A program made the translations under genes and the position numbers. From contig SFVX01000001.1 of assembly GCA_004561445.1 (NCBI GenBank), forward strand, positions 772,455-836,454: a stretch of DNA of 64,000 nt. The letters are read 5' to 3'. The DNA comes from a bacterium. Lineage in GTDB: Bacteria > Patescibacteriota > Saccharimonadia > Saccharimonadales > Saccharimonadaceae. Below, piece after piece: positions 1-8,479 of this stretch (position 1 is its first letter; every line of letters begins with the position of its first letter). The notes under the pieces are model-generated. The model was not told where the DNA came from and did not search any database. It worked only from the letters and a program-made list of their open reading frames with translations.

Positions 1-2
1 AA

Positions 3-344
3 TTAGCCGATCTCGCACATAATACAAGTCCGGAACGAGCTAGTGGGTTGAACGAAAAACGTAGAGCCAAGTACGAATTAGCAAAAAGAATTCTTACCGA
101 AGAAAACGCCGTCAAATGTCCAAAATGCGGAAAAGAACTAGCACCAATTATTTACGGATTACCGACTTCAGAAGCTGCCGAAGCCTCGTCTCGTGGCGAA
201 ATCTTTCTGGGCGGATGTGAAGTCTACCCAAACTCACCAAAGTATCACTGCTACAACTGCATTTTAGATTTTGATAAAGATCTAAAAAAGCCAACGAAAT
301 CTGACAACACTCCAATAGATTTCTTAGATTTCGGCGAAGAATAA
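3..344 (+). CDS. Small zinc-ribbon protein, 5' end outside window
   Basis: The reading frame is open from base 3, so the start lies left of the window; a TTG at 48 is the only in-window alternative. The visible part has a CPKCG knuckle, a conserved-looking block with IIYGLP and a GG-C step, then CYNC, which together suit a four-cysteine zinc site. The tail is acidic. Small proteins of this kind occur widely with no known role. It lies outside the tRNA-Thr-bounded island that follows. A broken zinc-ribbon gene with a similar CPKC motif is at 6401-6808. The function is unknown. Confidence 0.6.
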   Translation, partial: LADLAHNTSPERASGLNEKRRAKYELAKRILTEENAVKCPKCGKELAPIIYGLPTSEAAEASSRGEIFLGGCEVYPNSPKYHCYNCILDFDKDLKKPTKSDNTPIDFLDFGEE

Positions 345-465
345 AAGCTTTGCCTGGACCGACAAGATTTAGCGAGGATATACCTCAAACTGTCGGCAGA
401 TAAGGTATCAGATGCTTTTTGATTGCCTATTGGTCAATTGCAGCTACTTATCAATCCGAATAAGG

Positions 466-581
466 CTTCTACGGAAAAGCAAGAAACAAAAAAACTCGCA
501 AACATTTTATGTTCACGAGTTTTAATAGTCGTTATATGGAGCCGTCTTCGGGACTTGAAATCCGGGACCTCATCCTTACCA
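466..581. repeat. Decayed tRNA-Thr 3' half plus terminator (left attachment-like repeat)
   Basis: This stretch matches 10294-10410 at roughly 85-90% by eye. Bases 537-581 match the 3' half of the tRNA-Thr gene (CCA end, T arm, anticodon arm up to the anticodon), with one extra base and several substitutions. Bases 466-526 match the sequence downstream of that tRNA, including the ACTCG/CGAGT terminator hairpin. A partial tRNA copy facing an intact one is the usual scar of integration into a tRNA 3' end. The decay suggests an old event. Confidence 0.75.
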
Positions 582-821
582 AGAAATGGGTATAGATTAG
601 TATGTATTCGTGGCTACCCCTAGACGGACGCACTTCAGATATGCGCCGAAGCCATGACGACCAGATCTACAAGATGAGCGTACGGCAAGAGTGGATATAA
701 TTACCCTCCGCTTCATCCTTTCTGTTGTTCGACAGTACGTGGATATATTGGAAAAGATTACTAGCCTAAAATGCGCGTCGCTAGAAACAAGCTTGGCGAT
801 ATTCCGACAATTATGCCGTAG
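582..821. other. Non-coding stretch, no feature recognised
   Basis: This is the inner left edge of the island. Short open frames exist on both strands but none has a start signal or recognisable protein. An in-frame upstream extension of the next gene begins at 691 but lacks any promoter or ribosome-binding site. Confidence 0.4.
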
Positions 822-827
822 TATAAT
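822..827 (+). promoter_or_regulatory. -10 box of a leaderless promoter
   Basis: TATAAT ends 7 nt before the ATG at 835, so transcription should start at or next to the start codon. No Shine-Dalgarno is present. Confidence 0.5.
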
Positions 828-834
828 AGAAAAG

Positions 835-1299
835 ATGATTATCTTTGAATACAAAGTATCGCCTGCCTGGCTAGCGCCAGACATAGACAAGGAGACGTCC
901 TATGTCCGGGTTACTGATGATCCAAAAGATAATGTGACTACTTTTTTCTTTGGTAAAGAATATCGTCATACGATTCCGGAAGAAGACATAGAAAAAATAA
1001 AGGATATTATAAATGAATACCCTGAGCTGCTTAATATTAGAGAGTTGGAACCAAATTCAGTTCTAGACGGCTACGAATATTATTTTGCATTCTCAAACGG
1101 CAAAAAATTTAACAACTTTACTGGCTACAATATTCTAGATTACGGGAGCAGTCCTCGTAAAAATGCGACCATGGCGCTGAGGGCCGCAAGACATATTAAA
1201 GATTACGTATTATGGCAAAACAAAATTCGCACCACGATACCTAACCGCCTGCAACATTGGCCAAAGTATCGGAAGCCATCTGATTTGTTAAAAATATAG
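835..1299 (+). CDS. Hypothetical island protein, 154 aa
   Basis: I do not recognise this protein. The start at 835 is chosen because TATAAT sits 7 nt upstream, the pattern of many genes here; the frame is open back to 691. The product is soluble-looking, with an acidic helical middle (PEEDIEKIKDIINEYPELL) and an aromatic FSNGKKFNNF stretch, and no signal peptide or membrane segment. It is the first gene of the tRNA-bounded island and points the same way as the 663-aa gene 97 bp downstream, which has its own ribosome-binding site. Confidence 0.55.
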   Translation: MIIFEYKVSPAWLAPDIDKETSYVRVTDDPKDNVTTFFFGKEYRHTIPEEDIEKIKDIINEYPELLNIRELEPNSVLDGYEYYFAFSNGKKFNNFTGYNILDYGSSPRKNATMALRAARHIKDYVLWQNKIRTTIPNRLQHWPKYRKPSDLLKI

Positions 1300-1396
1300 A
1301 AAGTACTGCGATAGACTCATAAAGTCTTCGCTATTGCGAGCTTGATACTTGGGCAATGGTAAGAATCTGGCAAGAATTAAGAAAGGAGTGTTCAAA

Positions 1397-3388
1397 ATGA
1401 TTCCAAAAGAAGAAAAACTTACGAAGAAAGTAGTGGAGGCAATAAGGCCAGAAGATATAATTTATGCCGAATATTCTGCTGGTGGAGCCATGGGCGATTG
1501 CGGATCGAGTAGGATTTATGCTTTTAAAGATGGTGATTTGCATTACTACTATGCGAGCCTTTATTCAAAGGAAAAAAGTCAAGAAGAAGCATATGGTGTG
1601 GCCGGGAATTTGTTGTTTGGGCTTGCTGACAAAAATATATTAGATAAAACGTACGGCGGGTTTGGGAATACGGCCTTTAAAAAGAAAGATGTAGTCTTCG
1701 AGCGTAATGACGATAAATGCTCATTTATTTATGATAAATATCAGATAGAGGCGTCAGTTCTTGGAGTATATAAAAAAGTCGCTAGGGCTTTTGCAAAAAA
1801 GAAAATAACCGAAGAAATAATGGACTTATGGAACGATCCTGATAATTATTCTGTACTACTAGTGGACGAGAGAATGCTCCTAAATAACTACGCTGAATAC
1901 TATAAAGAAGATCGACTCGAAATAACTTTATCTAATTATATTGATGCGATTGATGAGATAAAACATCTTAATCATCTAGATACAAACTTTTTAACTTTTG
2001 AACAAATATCAAGTGGCAGAGATGCAATTGCGAAATACCGATTACGTTATATTTTAGAAAAATTAGGCAAGAATGATACCGAAGACGTCTTCTATAATTT
2101 TGATATCAAGAAAGCAAGACCAGGCGATTTATTTGCTAATGTTAGCAAAAAGTTAGGCGAAGATATCTCTAAAAAATTTACAAAATATGAAGTCGTCAAA
2201 ACCAATAATTCGGATACGAATGTACTCGGCGATAACATTAAGCAATTATTCGAATACCCAGTAGTTGTAGACTTCTCGAATGAAGCTCATGAAAAGTTAA
2301 GAGAAGATATCGCAGAAATGAGCCCTTCGATCTTAAGAACGAGAGAATCTATAGGCTACTATCTGGCGAGTTGCCATTATCTACTGGATAAGCTTCCTCT
2401 GCAAAAGATCTTACCAACGGCATTAGAAGTACTAAGAAAAATGCCAAAAGACGATTTTAATCATACAAACACAGACCAAACATATTACGCAGCCTCTTGG
2501 CTTGTAGATAGGGCTTGGAGTGCTATTACTGAGGGGAAAGATGATTATGGCATTCGCTTTGGAAATATAATTTATAATAACGTTTGGCCGCAAATAGATG
2601 GGATATGGCCAATCAAACATTACGGTAAGTACAAGCTAATCGGAGCGCTTGGCGAAGAAGAAAATGATGCCGGGACCTACATCTTTGAACGAGCTCTCAG
2701 TTTTATATTAGCTTTAGATAATCTGGATGAGCTAAATCCAGAACTATACAACCTTTTAAAAGAAGATGGCTGGTCGCCAAGTGACAAAGTACGCAGAAAA
2801 AAGTTTCTCTTAAAGATAGCAGATCTTGAAGATAAGAATGTTTTTAGGCAACTTCGAGAATATATGAAAAAGGCGAATCCGATGGATGCTGAAAATAATC
2901 TTAATAATCTTGCATTATACTTTCCTGCCACAATAGAACGCACTGATTTCCTTATAAATGCGCTTCTAGATGAGCAAGATGAGCTGTTCTCCGATACTAG
3001 AGATACGATGTGGGTCAAGCTACTTTCAACGGTACATTATAAAGGCATCGGAGCGCACATTTTGCAGAGAGTAGTTGATAATTTCGAGAAAATAGTCGGC
3101 CTTATCGGCGAGAGACAAATTGTAGATATATATTTTGCCGCTTGCACTGGGGTAGATGAAGATGATGAAGTTGCTTTGCTAAAAGAATTTAAAAATAAAG
3201 TTCAGAACCTCGAAATTAAAAAGAACGAAGATTCGGATTTTATCGAGAGAAACGTGAAAGTGTTAGATTCTACATTTACAGCTGCGAAAAAGCATATAGA
3301 GGAAACTGCGTTCCAGAGAAAAGAATTGAGAGCCTGGCTGGACAAGGAATATCTAAATTTGATAAAAGTAAAGTCTTTTGAAAACTAA
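1397..3388 (+). CDS. Large hypothetical island protein, 663 aa
   Basis: The start at 1397 follows AAAGGAG at good spacing; the frame is open back to 1349. The protein has no signal peptide or membrane helix. The N-terminal ~120 residues are mixed alpha/beta, with a Gly-rich AGGAMGDCGSSR segment and a YYYASLY core, and the rest is mostly helical with many acidic and lysine-rich helices. I see no nucleotide-binding or nuclease motif. It stands 34 bp upstream of a HAD-like gene that is tightly linked to a GmrSD-type nuclease, so a defence role is possible by association only. A scaffold or sensor protein is an equal possibility. Confidence 0.6.
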   Translation: MIPKEEKLTKKVVEAIRPEDIIYAEYSAGGAMGDCGSSRIYAFKDGDLHYYYASLYSKEKSQEEAYGVAGNLLFGLADKNILDKTYGGFGNTAFKKKDVVFERNDDKCSFIYDKYQIEASVLGVYKKVARAFAKKKITEEIMDLWNDPDNYSVLLVDERMLLNNYAEYYKEDRLEITLSNYIDAIDEIKHLNHLDTNFLTFEQISSGRDAIAKYRLRYILEKLGKNDTEDVFYNFDIKKARPGDLFANVSKKLGEDISKKFTKYEVVKTNNSDTNVLGDNIKQLFEYPVVVDFSNEAHEKLREDIAEMSPSILRTRESIGYYLASCHYLLDKLPLQKILPTALEVLRKMPKDDFNHTNTDQTYYAASWLVDRAWSAITEGKDDYGIRFGNIIYNNVWPQIDGIWPIKHYGKYKLIGALGEEENDAGTYIFERALSFILALDNLDELNPELYNLLKEDGWSPSDKVRRKKFLLKIADLEDKNVFRQLREYMKKANPMDAENNLNNLALYFPATIERTDFLINALLDEQDELFSDTRDTMWVKLLSTVHYKGIGAHILQRVVDNFEKIVGLIGERQIVDIYFAACTGVDEDDEVALLKEFKNKVQNLEIKKNEDSDFIERNVKVLDSTFTAAKKHIEETAFQRKELRAWLDKEYLNLIKVKSFEN

Positions 3389-3422
3389 TCAGACTTAAAC
3401 ATATCTAGAGCAACAGTATAAT

Positions 3423-3854
3423 ATGATAAACATTTATCTGGATATAGATGGCGTAATTCGAGGGTGTGCTTCCCCGAAAGAAGATATAGAGGAATTCTTG
3501 TGGTATTGTCTAGACAACTACCCGGATTCAATTTATTGGCTAACGACTCACTGTAATCATGGCGTCAACCGTGCTCCAGAAGCTATACAAAACGAATTTT
3601 CCAAAGAGCTAGTAGATGCGTTATCTAAGCAGGTCAAAGCAACAGAATGGGAAGTTCTAAAAACGGACGGCATCAATAATATTGTGCCCATGAGCGGCGT
3701 AGTCGAAGAAAGCGTTCCCGAAGTACCACCACTCTGCCTATTATTCGGCGAGAAGCCGCCAAAACCGACAGGCAAACCTCCGACATACGTCAAGATAATG
3801 GATTGGAAAAAGAATAAAACTATCAAATTTATAGATGTAGTTAAGAAAGGATAA
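3423..3854 (+). CDS. HAD-like protein
   Basis: The N-terminus reads YLDIDGVI, the DxDG motif I of haloacid-dehalogenase-fold phosphatases, where the first Asp is the nucleophile. Next comes an acidic helix and WLTTHCNHG, which could be motif II (Thr) with a short cap. The C-terminal half is proline-rich, with a KIMDWKKNKT strand that could carry the motif III lysine. At 143 residues it is short for the family. A TATAAT lies directly before the ATG. The GTG of the nuclease gene follows after 3 bp, implying one transcript and coupled translation. The substrate cannot be inferred. Confidence 0.6.
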   Translation: MINIYLDIDGVIRGCASPKEDIEEFLWYCLDNYPDSIYWLTTHCNHGVNRAPEAIQNEFSKELVDALSKQVKATEWEVLKTDGINNIVPMSGVVEESVPEVPPLCLLFGEKPPKPTGKPPTYVKIMDWKKNKTIKFIDVVKKG

Positions 3855-3857
3855 AGA

Positions 3858-6389
3858 GTGGATAATCTACACAACTTGCAAGAAATCTTTAGTAGAAAAA
3901 TCTTTAGGATACCAGATTATCAGCGCGGCTATTCTTGGCAGTCGCAACAACTCGAAGAGTTTTGGGATGATTTACTAAGCTTAATGCCAGGACAGGATCA
4001 CTATACCGGGATGCTTTCCCTAAAAGAAGTTAGCAAAGAAGAAATTGCCGAACATCGAGACAAATGGATGAATGAACGATGGTTGTTGGACTCTGGGTAT
4101 AACTACGCCGTAAATGAAATAGTTGATGGCCAGCAAAGAATGACTACACTGATTATTCTTATTAACGAGATAGTATCTTACTGCAAGCAACACAATATAG
4201 ATGTTTTAGATGATGTAGATAATATTAGAATCGAAAACGTTGAATCGCAATATCTATACAAGAAGAAGAGCGATATTTTAAAGACATATATTTTTGGTTA
4301 CGAAACCGATAATCCAAGCTACAATTACTTTAGAGTAAAGATCTTAAATGATCCAAGCCAAACAAACGTAGAAGAAACTTTCTATACCCTAAACCTCAGT
4401 AAGGCAAAAAAGTTCTTTGAAGAAAAATTGAAGAATCTGTCTGCCAATGATGTAAAAGAAATATTCCAAAAGATCACCGTAAATCTTAAGTTTAATATTT
4501 ATAATATCAAAGACAACTTCAATGTATTTGTAGCCTTCGAAACTATGAATAACCGCGGCAAGCGACTTTCTTATCTTGAGCTATTGAAGAACCGTCTTAT
4601 TTATCTTTCTACTCTATTCAATAACAATGACGAATCAGAGAAGTCTGACGTACGAAATACGATTAATGACACATGGAAAGAGATCTATGGCTATCTAGGC
4701 AAAAACAAGAGTCGTCCTTTGAGCGATGACGAGTTTCTTCAACATCATTGGATGATTTATTTTGGTTATCAGACCAGAAAAATTCAAGGTAACCAAACAA
4801 TTCCTTTCAGTACATACTTACTAAATAAGTACTTCATACAACAGAATATTGGCAAGAAAGACCTTGCGTCGAATATTGAAATCTCCGATGAGTTATTAGA
4901 GGACAATGATGTCGTAAAAGAAATAAATGAAGATGAGGAATATCAAGTCGATGACGAACTTACTGCATCGCCTAATAATGGCGGAAGTGACTTAACTCTT
5001 GCCGACATCAAGAAATACGTAGAGAGTCTGCGAAACCTTATTCCATATTGGTATCAAACATATGAGCCGTCATCCATAGAGAATGCTGAAATATCCAAAT
5101 ATCTATTTAGATTGAATGTGTTAGGCTATGTTAATGCTCGTCCGCTTGTAACCGTATTATTATCTAAAAATGATATTAGCGACGAAGAAAAGGCAAACAC
5201 GCTAAAGCTCATTGAACGCTTTAATTTCTTATACTACAGGCTTAACAACTACGCATCCACCTTCAATAGTACTGTCTTCTATAATCTAGCGCGCGATTTT
5301 TATTACAATACAATTACAATCGAAAATGTCATTTCAGTGATAAGTGAAAACGAGTCATATTATCTTTCGCCAAACAATGTTATACTCTCTGATGGCCCGA
5401 TCGATAAAATCAGTAAGCTAATGAAGCGCGACGGCTATTATAGCTGGGGCACTTTAAAATATCTTTTGTATATCTACGATCTTAGCAAGTCGGATGGACT
5501 AATCGCTAAGCAGAAACTAAACCCCGACGAGTATTTCAAACAGGATCCTAAAGATCAGTGCTCTATCGAACACATATATCCACAAACACCAACGGATGAG
5601 TATTGGCTATCTCGTTTTAAGGAAATCAAATTAGGCGAAGATACAAAACGGCTGTCAGACGAAGAAAGAAAGAAGCTTAATGGTAGCCTTGGCAATATGT
5701 TGCCTCTCTCATTGAGAATTAATAAGAGCCTGCAAAACGATTCGTTCGATGACAAGAAAAACGGAACAAGCAAGCGACGTGGGTATATTGACGGTTCGAG
5801 CTCGGAAATGGAAGTAGCACGCGATTACGACGAATGGACTCCATATACCATTCTCGCACGAGGTATGAAGTTGTTAGGGTTTATGGAATCAGAGTTCGAT
5901 TTTAAGTTCCCTGATGATTATTACAGAAAAAGATTGCTCGGATTAGAATTTATGGCGAACAAAGAAACTGATCGAGAGTCCAATAAAACGGAAGCAATTA
6001 TAGCCGAAAAGCCATCGGTTGCTACAGAGGAACATTATACCGAGCAAGAGCATCTAAAAGGATGTACAAGTACAGCTCTGGTTATCTATGGAAGGTTGAG
6101 ATCTAGGATCCTAGAATTGGGAGATGTAACTATTGAGCCTAAAAAGCTATACTTAGCGTTTAAACACCTGACAAACATTTGCGACATACAAGTTCAATCT
6201 TCTCAAGTAAAGATTACAATCAATGTCGAAACTGGCAAATTAAATGATCCAAGGGGATTAGCAAAAGATATGGAAACTCCTCAGCATATTGGTCACTGGG
6301 GCAATGGCGACTATGAATTAATAATAGATAGCCTGGATGATATCGACTATGTAATGGGGTTAATTGAACAATCTTACAACATCCATTAA
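3858..6389 (+). CDS. GmrSD-type DUF262-DUF1524 nuclease with DUF5655-like tail
   Basis: The start is a GTG behind AAAGGA, 3 bp after the HAD-like gene. Residues ~8-100 hold the DUF262 signature (IPDYQRGYSW, then VDGQQRMTTL), a ParB/Srx-like NTPase fold. Around residues 565-630 there is a DUF1524 His-Me finger nuclease: IEHIYPQ supplies the catalytic His and GSLGNMLPL the Asn. The last ~110 residues (YGRLRSRILEL to the end) resemble DUF5655. Fused DUF262-DUF1524 proteins include GmrSD type IV restriction enzymes, which cut DNA with modified cytosine, and related phage-defence nucleases. The length, 843 aa, is longer than simple fusions because of an acidic insert near residues 345-380. The terminator at 6391 closes the operon. 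Confidence 0.85.
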   Translation: MDNLHNLQEIFSRKIFRIPDYQRGYSWQSQQLEEFWDDLLSLMPGQDHYTGMLSLKEVSKEEIAEHRDKWMNERWLLDSGYNYAVNEIVDGQQRMTTLIILINEIVSYCKQHNIDVLDDVDNIRIENVESQYLYKKKSDILKTYIFGYETDNPSYNYFRVKILNDPSQTNVEETFYTLNLSKAKKFFEEKLKNLSANDVKEIFQKITVNLKFNIYNIKDNFNVFVAFETMNNRGKRLSYLELLKNRLIYLSTLFNNNDESEKSDVRNTINDTWKEIYGYLGKNKSRPLSDDEFLQHHWMIYFGYQTRKIQGNQTIPFSTYLLNKYFIQQNIGKKDLASNIEISDELLEDNDVVKEINEDEEYQVDDELTASPNNGGSDLTLADIKKYVESLRNLIPYWYQTYEPSSIENAEISKYLFRLNVLGYVNARPLVTVLLSKNDISDEEKANTLKLIERFNFLYYRLNNYASTFNSTVFYNLARDFYYNTITIENVISVISENESYYLSPNNVILSDGPIDKISKLMKRDGYYSWGTLKYLLYIYDLSKSDGLIAKQKLNPDEYFKQDPKDQCSIEHIYPQTPTDEYWLSRFKEIKLGEDTKRLSDEERKKLNGSLGNMLPLSLRINKSLQNDSFDDKKNGTSKRRGYIDGSSSEMEVARDYDEWTPYTILARGMKLLGFMESEFDFKFPDDYYRKRLLGLEFMANKETDRESNKTEAIIAEKPSVATEEHYTEQEHLKGCTSTALVIYGRLRSRILELGDVTIEPKKLYLAFKHLTNICDIQVQSSQVKITINVETGKLNDPRGLAKDMETPQHIGHWGNGDYELIIDSLDDIDYVMGLIEQSYNIH

Positions 6390-6390
6390 A

Positions 6391-6420
6391 AAGAGCCACC
6401 CTATTCACGGGTGGCTTTTT
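6391..6420. terminator. Bidirectional terminator after the GmrSD-type gene
   Basis: AGCCACCC and GGGTGGCT form an 8-bp stem with a 7-nt loop, followed by T5 on the plus strand and preceded by an A-run. It also serves the broken gene arriving on the minus strand. Confidence 0.8.
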
Positions 6421-6808
6421 GGTATGCTTCAATCGCTTCTCTAACTCCACACTCCGGGCATATTCCCGTCTTGTTATCTTTTCTGGATATTACCGGATAG
6501 CCAGTGAACTCTTTTTTGCACTTTGGACAACGTTGAAGCTCAAGAATCTTATAGGTGAGAGTCTTCGGCAGGGATTCTAATTCCTCACGCAAGATATCCT
6601 CGTCATCATAGCGCTTGGTATCAACAAGAAATGATGAGAAGCGCTCATTATTCTTTAGTCTCTTCCCCTCGAAGTCTTTCTCGCCAACATAATATCAAAT
6701 ATCTTTATCGTGGATAATGCCGATTACATATTCACACGCAAATACATGCGCCGCCGGATCATGTCCTACTTACCGTGCCCAATGCTCCGTAAACTCATCA
6801 CGATGGGA
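6401..6808 (-). pseudogene. Broken zinc-ribbon protein gene
   Basis: The intact 3' part (6401-6592, 63 aa from a TTG) carries CPKCKKEF and CPEC knuckles and ends inside the terminator loop. Reading upstream in the same frame gives protein-like sequence to about 6808 (YYVGEKDFEGKRLKNN, then DPAAHVFACEYVIGI, then DEFTEHWAR), but it is crossed by in-frame TGA and TAA codons and lost beyond a further TAA. No ATG or ribosome-binding site is available for the short remnant. The gene is therefore most likely decayed. Translation of the 63-aa part alone cannot be excluded. Confidence 0.6.
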
Positions 6809-6948
6809 TTACGCTGAAACTACAACCCCTGGTGGAACCACAGCTACAAACCAAAATACTGGCGGCGGTGGATCGCACGAAAACCGACAGCCATACATTT
6901 CTATCTATATGCGGAAAAGAACAGCCTGAGAGAAAATTAACCCGATGA

Positions 6949-6954
6949 TATAAT
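6949..6954 (+). promoter_or_regulatory. -10 box of a leaderless promoter
   Basis: TATAAT ends exactly 6 nt before the ATG at 6961, which places the expected transcription start on the A of the start codon. There is no Shine-Dalgarno. Confidence 0.6.
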
Positions 6955-6960
6955 GGAAGT

Positions 6961-8085
6961 ATGGCTAATAGTGATTACCAAGATCGAGCTCGCGGTATGC
7001 TCGTCGGCCTCGCGGTTGGCGATGCTCTTGGTGCGCCCGTAGAATTCTTACCTGATCCGTCAGATGTTTATATTAAGGAAATGGGCGATAAAATTGAACA
7101 TTTCCATAAGAATTACCGTGTGCCAGAAGGTGTTTGGACTGACGATACGGAAATGGCGCTCTGTATAGCAGATAGTTTATTAGTCAACGAAGGATATGAT
7201 TCGTATGACATCATGCGCAGATTCCAGGCCTGGAGTGAAGAAGGCTATCGAACATACGACGATAGGCCGGCCCATGATGTGGGAATGCAAACATCTCGTG
7301 CTATTGACGAATTTATCGCTCACCCAGTAGTACCAAAAGATTATCCCAAAACAGAATCTGCCGGTAATGGCGCAATCATGCGCCTCGCGCCGATTATTAT
7401 CGCCAATACTTTCTTAAATAAAAAATATCCAACCCTCCAAGATGGTTTTAGAAAAGGAAAACTTATAATTAACCCCAAAAATGATGGCGGAGAATTTATC
7501 GATCTAAAAGATATCACGCCCACGATCGATATGGCAGTTCTATCATGCCGCGAAACGCATAATTCTATTGCCGCCGAGGCAACGACGGCACTGTTTGCAA
7601 CAATGCTTTACTGCGCCTTGCATGGGCTTTCTAAAAACAATATTGCTTCGTATTGTGGACGTTGGATTATGAACGAAGAATATGACCACTTCTATCTCAA
7701 TAACTGCGAAAAACTAATAAATAGAACTCTAGAAAAAGACGGAGAGAAACTATGCAATCTCGGTGGATACATCGTTGATGCCTTCGCTATTGCTCTCTGG
7801 GGTTTGATGAACTTCGATAATTTCAAAGATGGTATGATGGCAGTAATTAGATTAGGTGGAGACACCGATACTAATGGCGCAATCTATGGCCAACTCGCAG
7901 GCGCCTATTATGGCTATAATGCGATACCTGAAGAATGGCGAAAAGAAGTTTATCTATCTGATGAGTTAGTCGAAATAGCCGATGATTTGCTTAAAATGCC
8001 AAAATGTCCAATTATTAGAACTAGATTCGAGGATAATGAATTCTTTGAGGATATTACTAACAAGAAAAAGACAGCTAAGGGATAG
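6961..8085 (+). CDS. ADP-ribosylglycohydrolase family protein
   Basis: This is a DraG/ARH-fold enzyme expected to hydrolyse an ADP-ribose glycosidic bond. Diagnostic parts are visible: GLAVGDALGAPVEF at residues ~16-29, the metal-binding WTDDTEMAL at 59-67, GNGAIMRLAPI near 137, and the second metal-binding motif GGDTDTNGAI near 299. The length of 374 aa fits the family. It has no signal peptide. It is followed by a small acidic ORF after 10 bp and then the HExxH protein. In defence or toxin loci such enzymes remove ADP-ribose placed by a partner transferase; no transferase is recognisable nearby. The first ATG follows TATAAT at 6 nt. Confidence 0.85.
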   Translation: MANSDYQDRARGMLVGLAVGDALGAPVEFLPDPSDVYIKEMGDKIEHFHKNYRVPEGVWTDDTEMALCIADSLLVNEGYDSYDIMRRFQAWSEEGYRTYDDRPAHDVGMQTSRAIDEFIAHPVVPKDYPKTESAGNGAIMRLAPIIIANTFLNKKYPTLQDGFRKGKLIINPKNDGGEFIDLKDITPTIDMAVLSCRETHNSIAAEATTALFATMLYCALHGLSKNNIASYCGRWIMNEEYDHFYLNNCEKLINRTLEKDGEKLCNLGGYIVDAFAIALWGLMNFDNFKDGMMAVIRLGGDTDTNGAIYGQLAGAYYGYNAIPEEWRKEVYLSDELVEIADDLLKMPKCPIIRTRFEDNEFFEDITNKKKTAKG

Positions 8086-8095
8086 GTAGATAACA

Positions 8096-8341
8096 ATGAT
8101 TAGCAATGCAGAAAAAGTTAGTTCGACAAGCGAGAATCTACGAGCGAGCCAAGAAAAACATCCATTAGAAGATGTTCCACCATTTGATCCCGATGCTGCT
8201 GCTCGCCGAGTAGAGGAAGCAAGGCAAATATCAGCAAATAAACCCGAAATAGGTAACTCAGATTTTGAGGATGAAAATGTATGGGGCGGTTCGGATGGCG
8301 ACTATGATTCCTATGGTGATATAATTTCTCCTACTAAATAA
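8096..8341 (+). CDS. Small acidic protein, possibly the front of the next gene
   Basis: An 81-residue, acidic, low-complexity product (FEDENVWGGSDGDYDSYGD near the end) starts behind AAGGGATAGG, 10 bp after the ADP-ribosylglycohydrolase. It ends at a TAA at 8339-8341, yet exactly the same frame remains open and protein-like from there through 10279. It may be a separate small gene, or the N-terminal part of the HExxH protein cut off by a nonsense codon. It has no recognisable domain. Confidence 0.5.
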   Translation: MISNAEKVSSTSENLRASQEKHPLEDVPPFDPDAAARRVEEARQISANKPEIGNSDFEDENVWGGSDGDYDSYGDIISPTK

Positions 8342-8479
8342 GAAGGATCTTCAATACGATTACCGAAGTATGAAAGAATACTTTCTAATCCAAATCTCTT
8401 AAAAACTGCGCAAGAAAACTATCTTGGGCAATATCAACCCAATTCTAAATCTAGGGCCGATGTTCTTTCTAGCAAAGAT

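Noticed and set aside
423..623. 66-aa plus-strand frame over the tRNA-Thr remnant
   Set aside because: It overlaps the decayed tRNA and terminator copy, has no start signal, and its product has no protein-like pattern.
3417..3422. TATAAT directly before the HAD-like ATG as a leaderless promoter
   Set aside because: With no spacer the transcript would start inside the gene, so this match is more likely chance or used for an upstream-extended transcript.
6717..6929. 70-aa plus-strand frame with a Gly/Thr-rich stretch
   Set aside because: It is antisense to the decayed zinc-ribbon gene, whose frame reads far more like protein; no promoter or ribosome-binding site.
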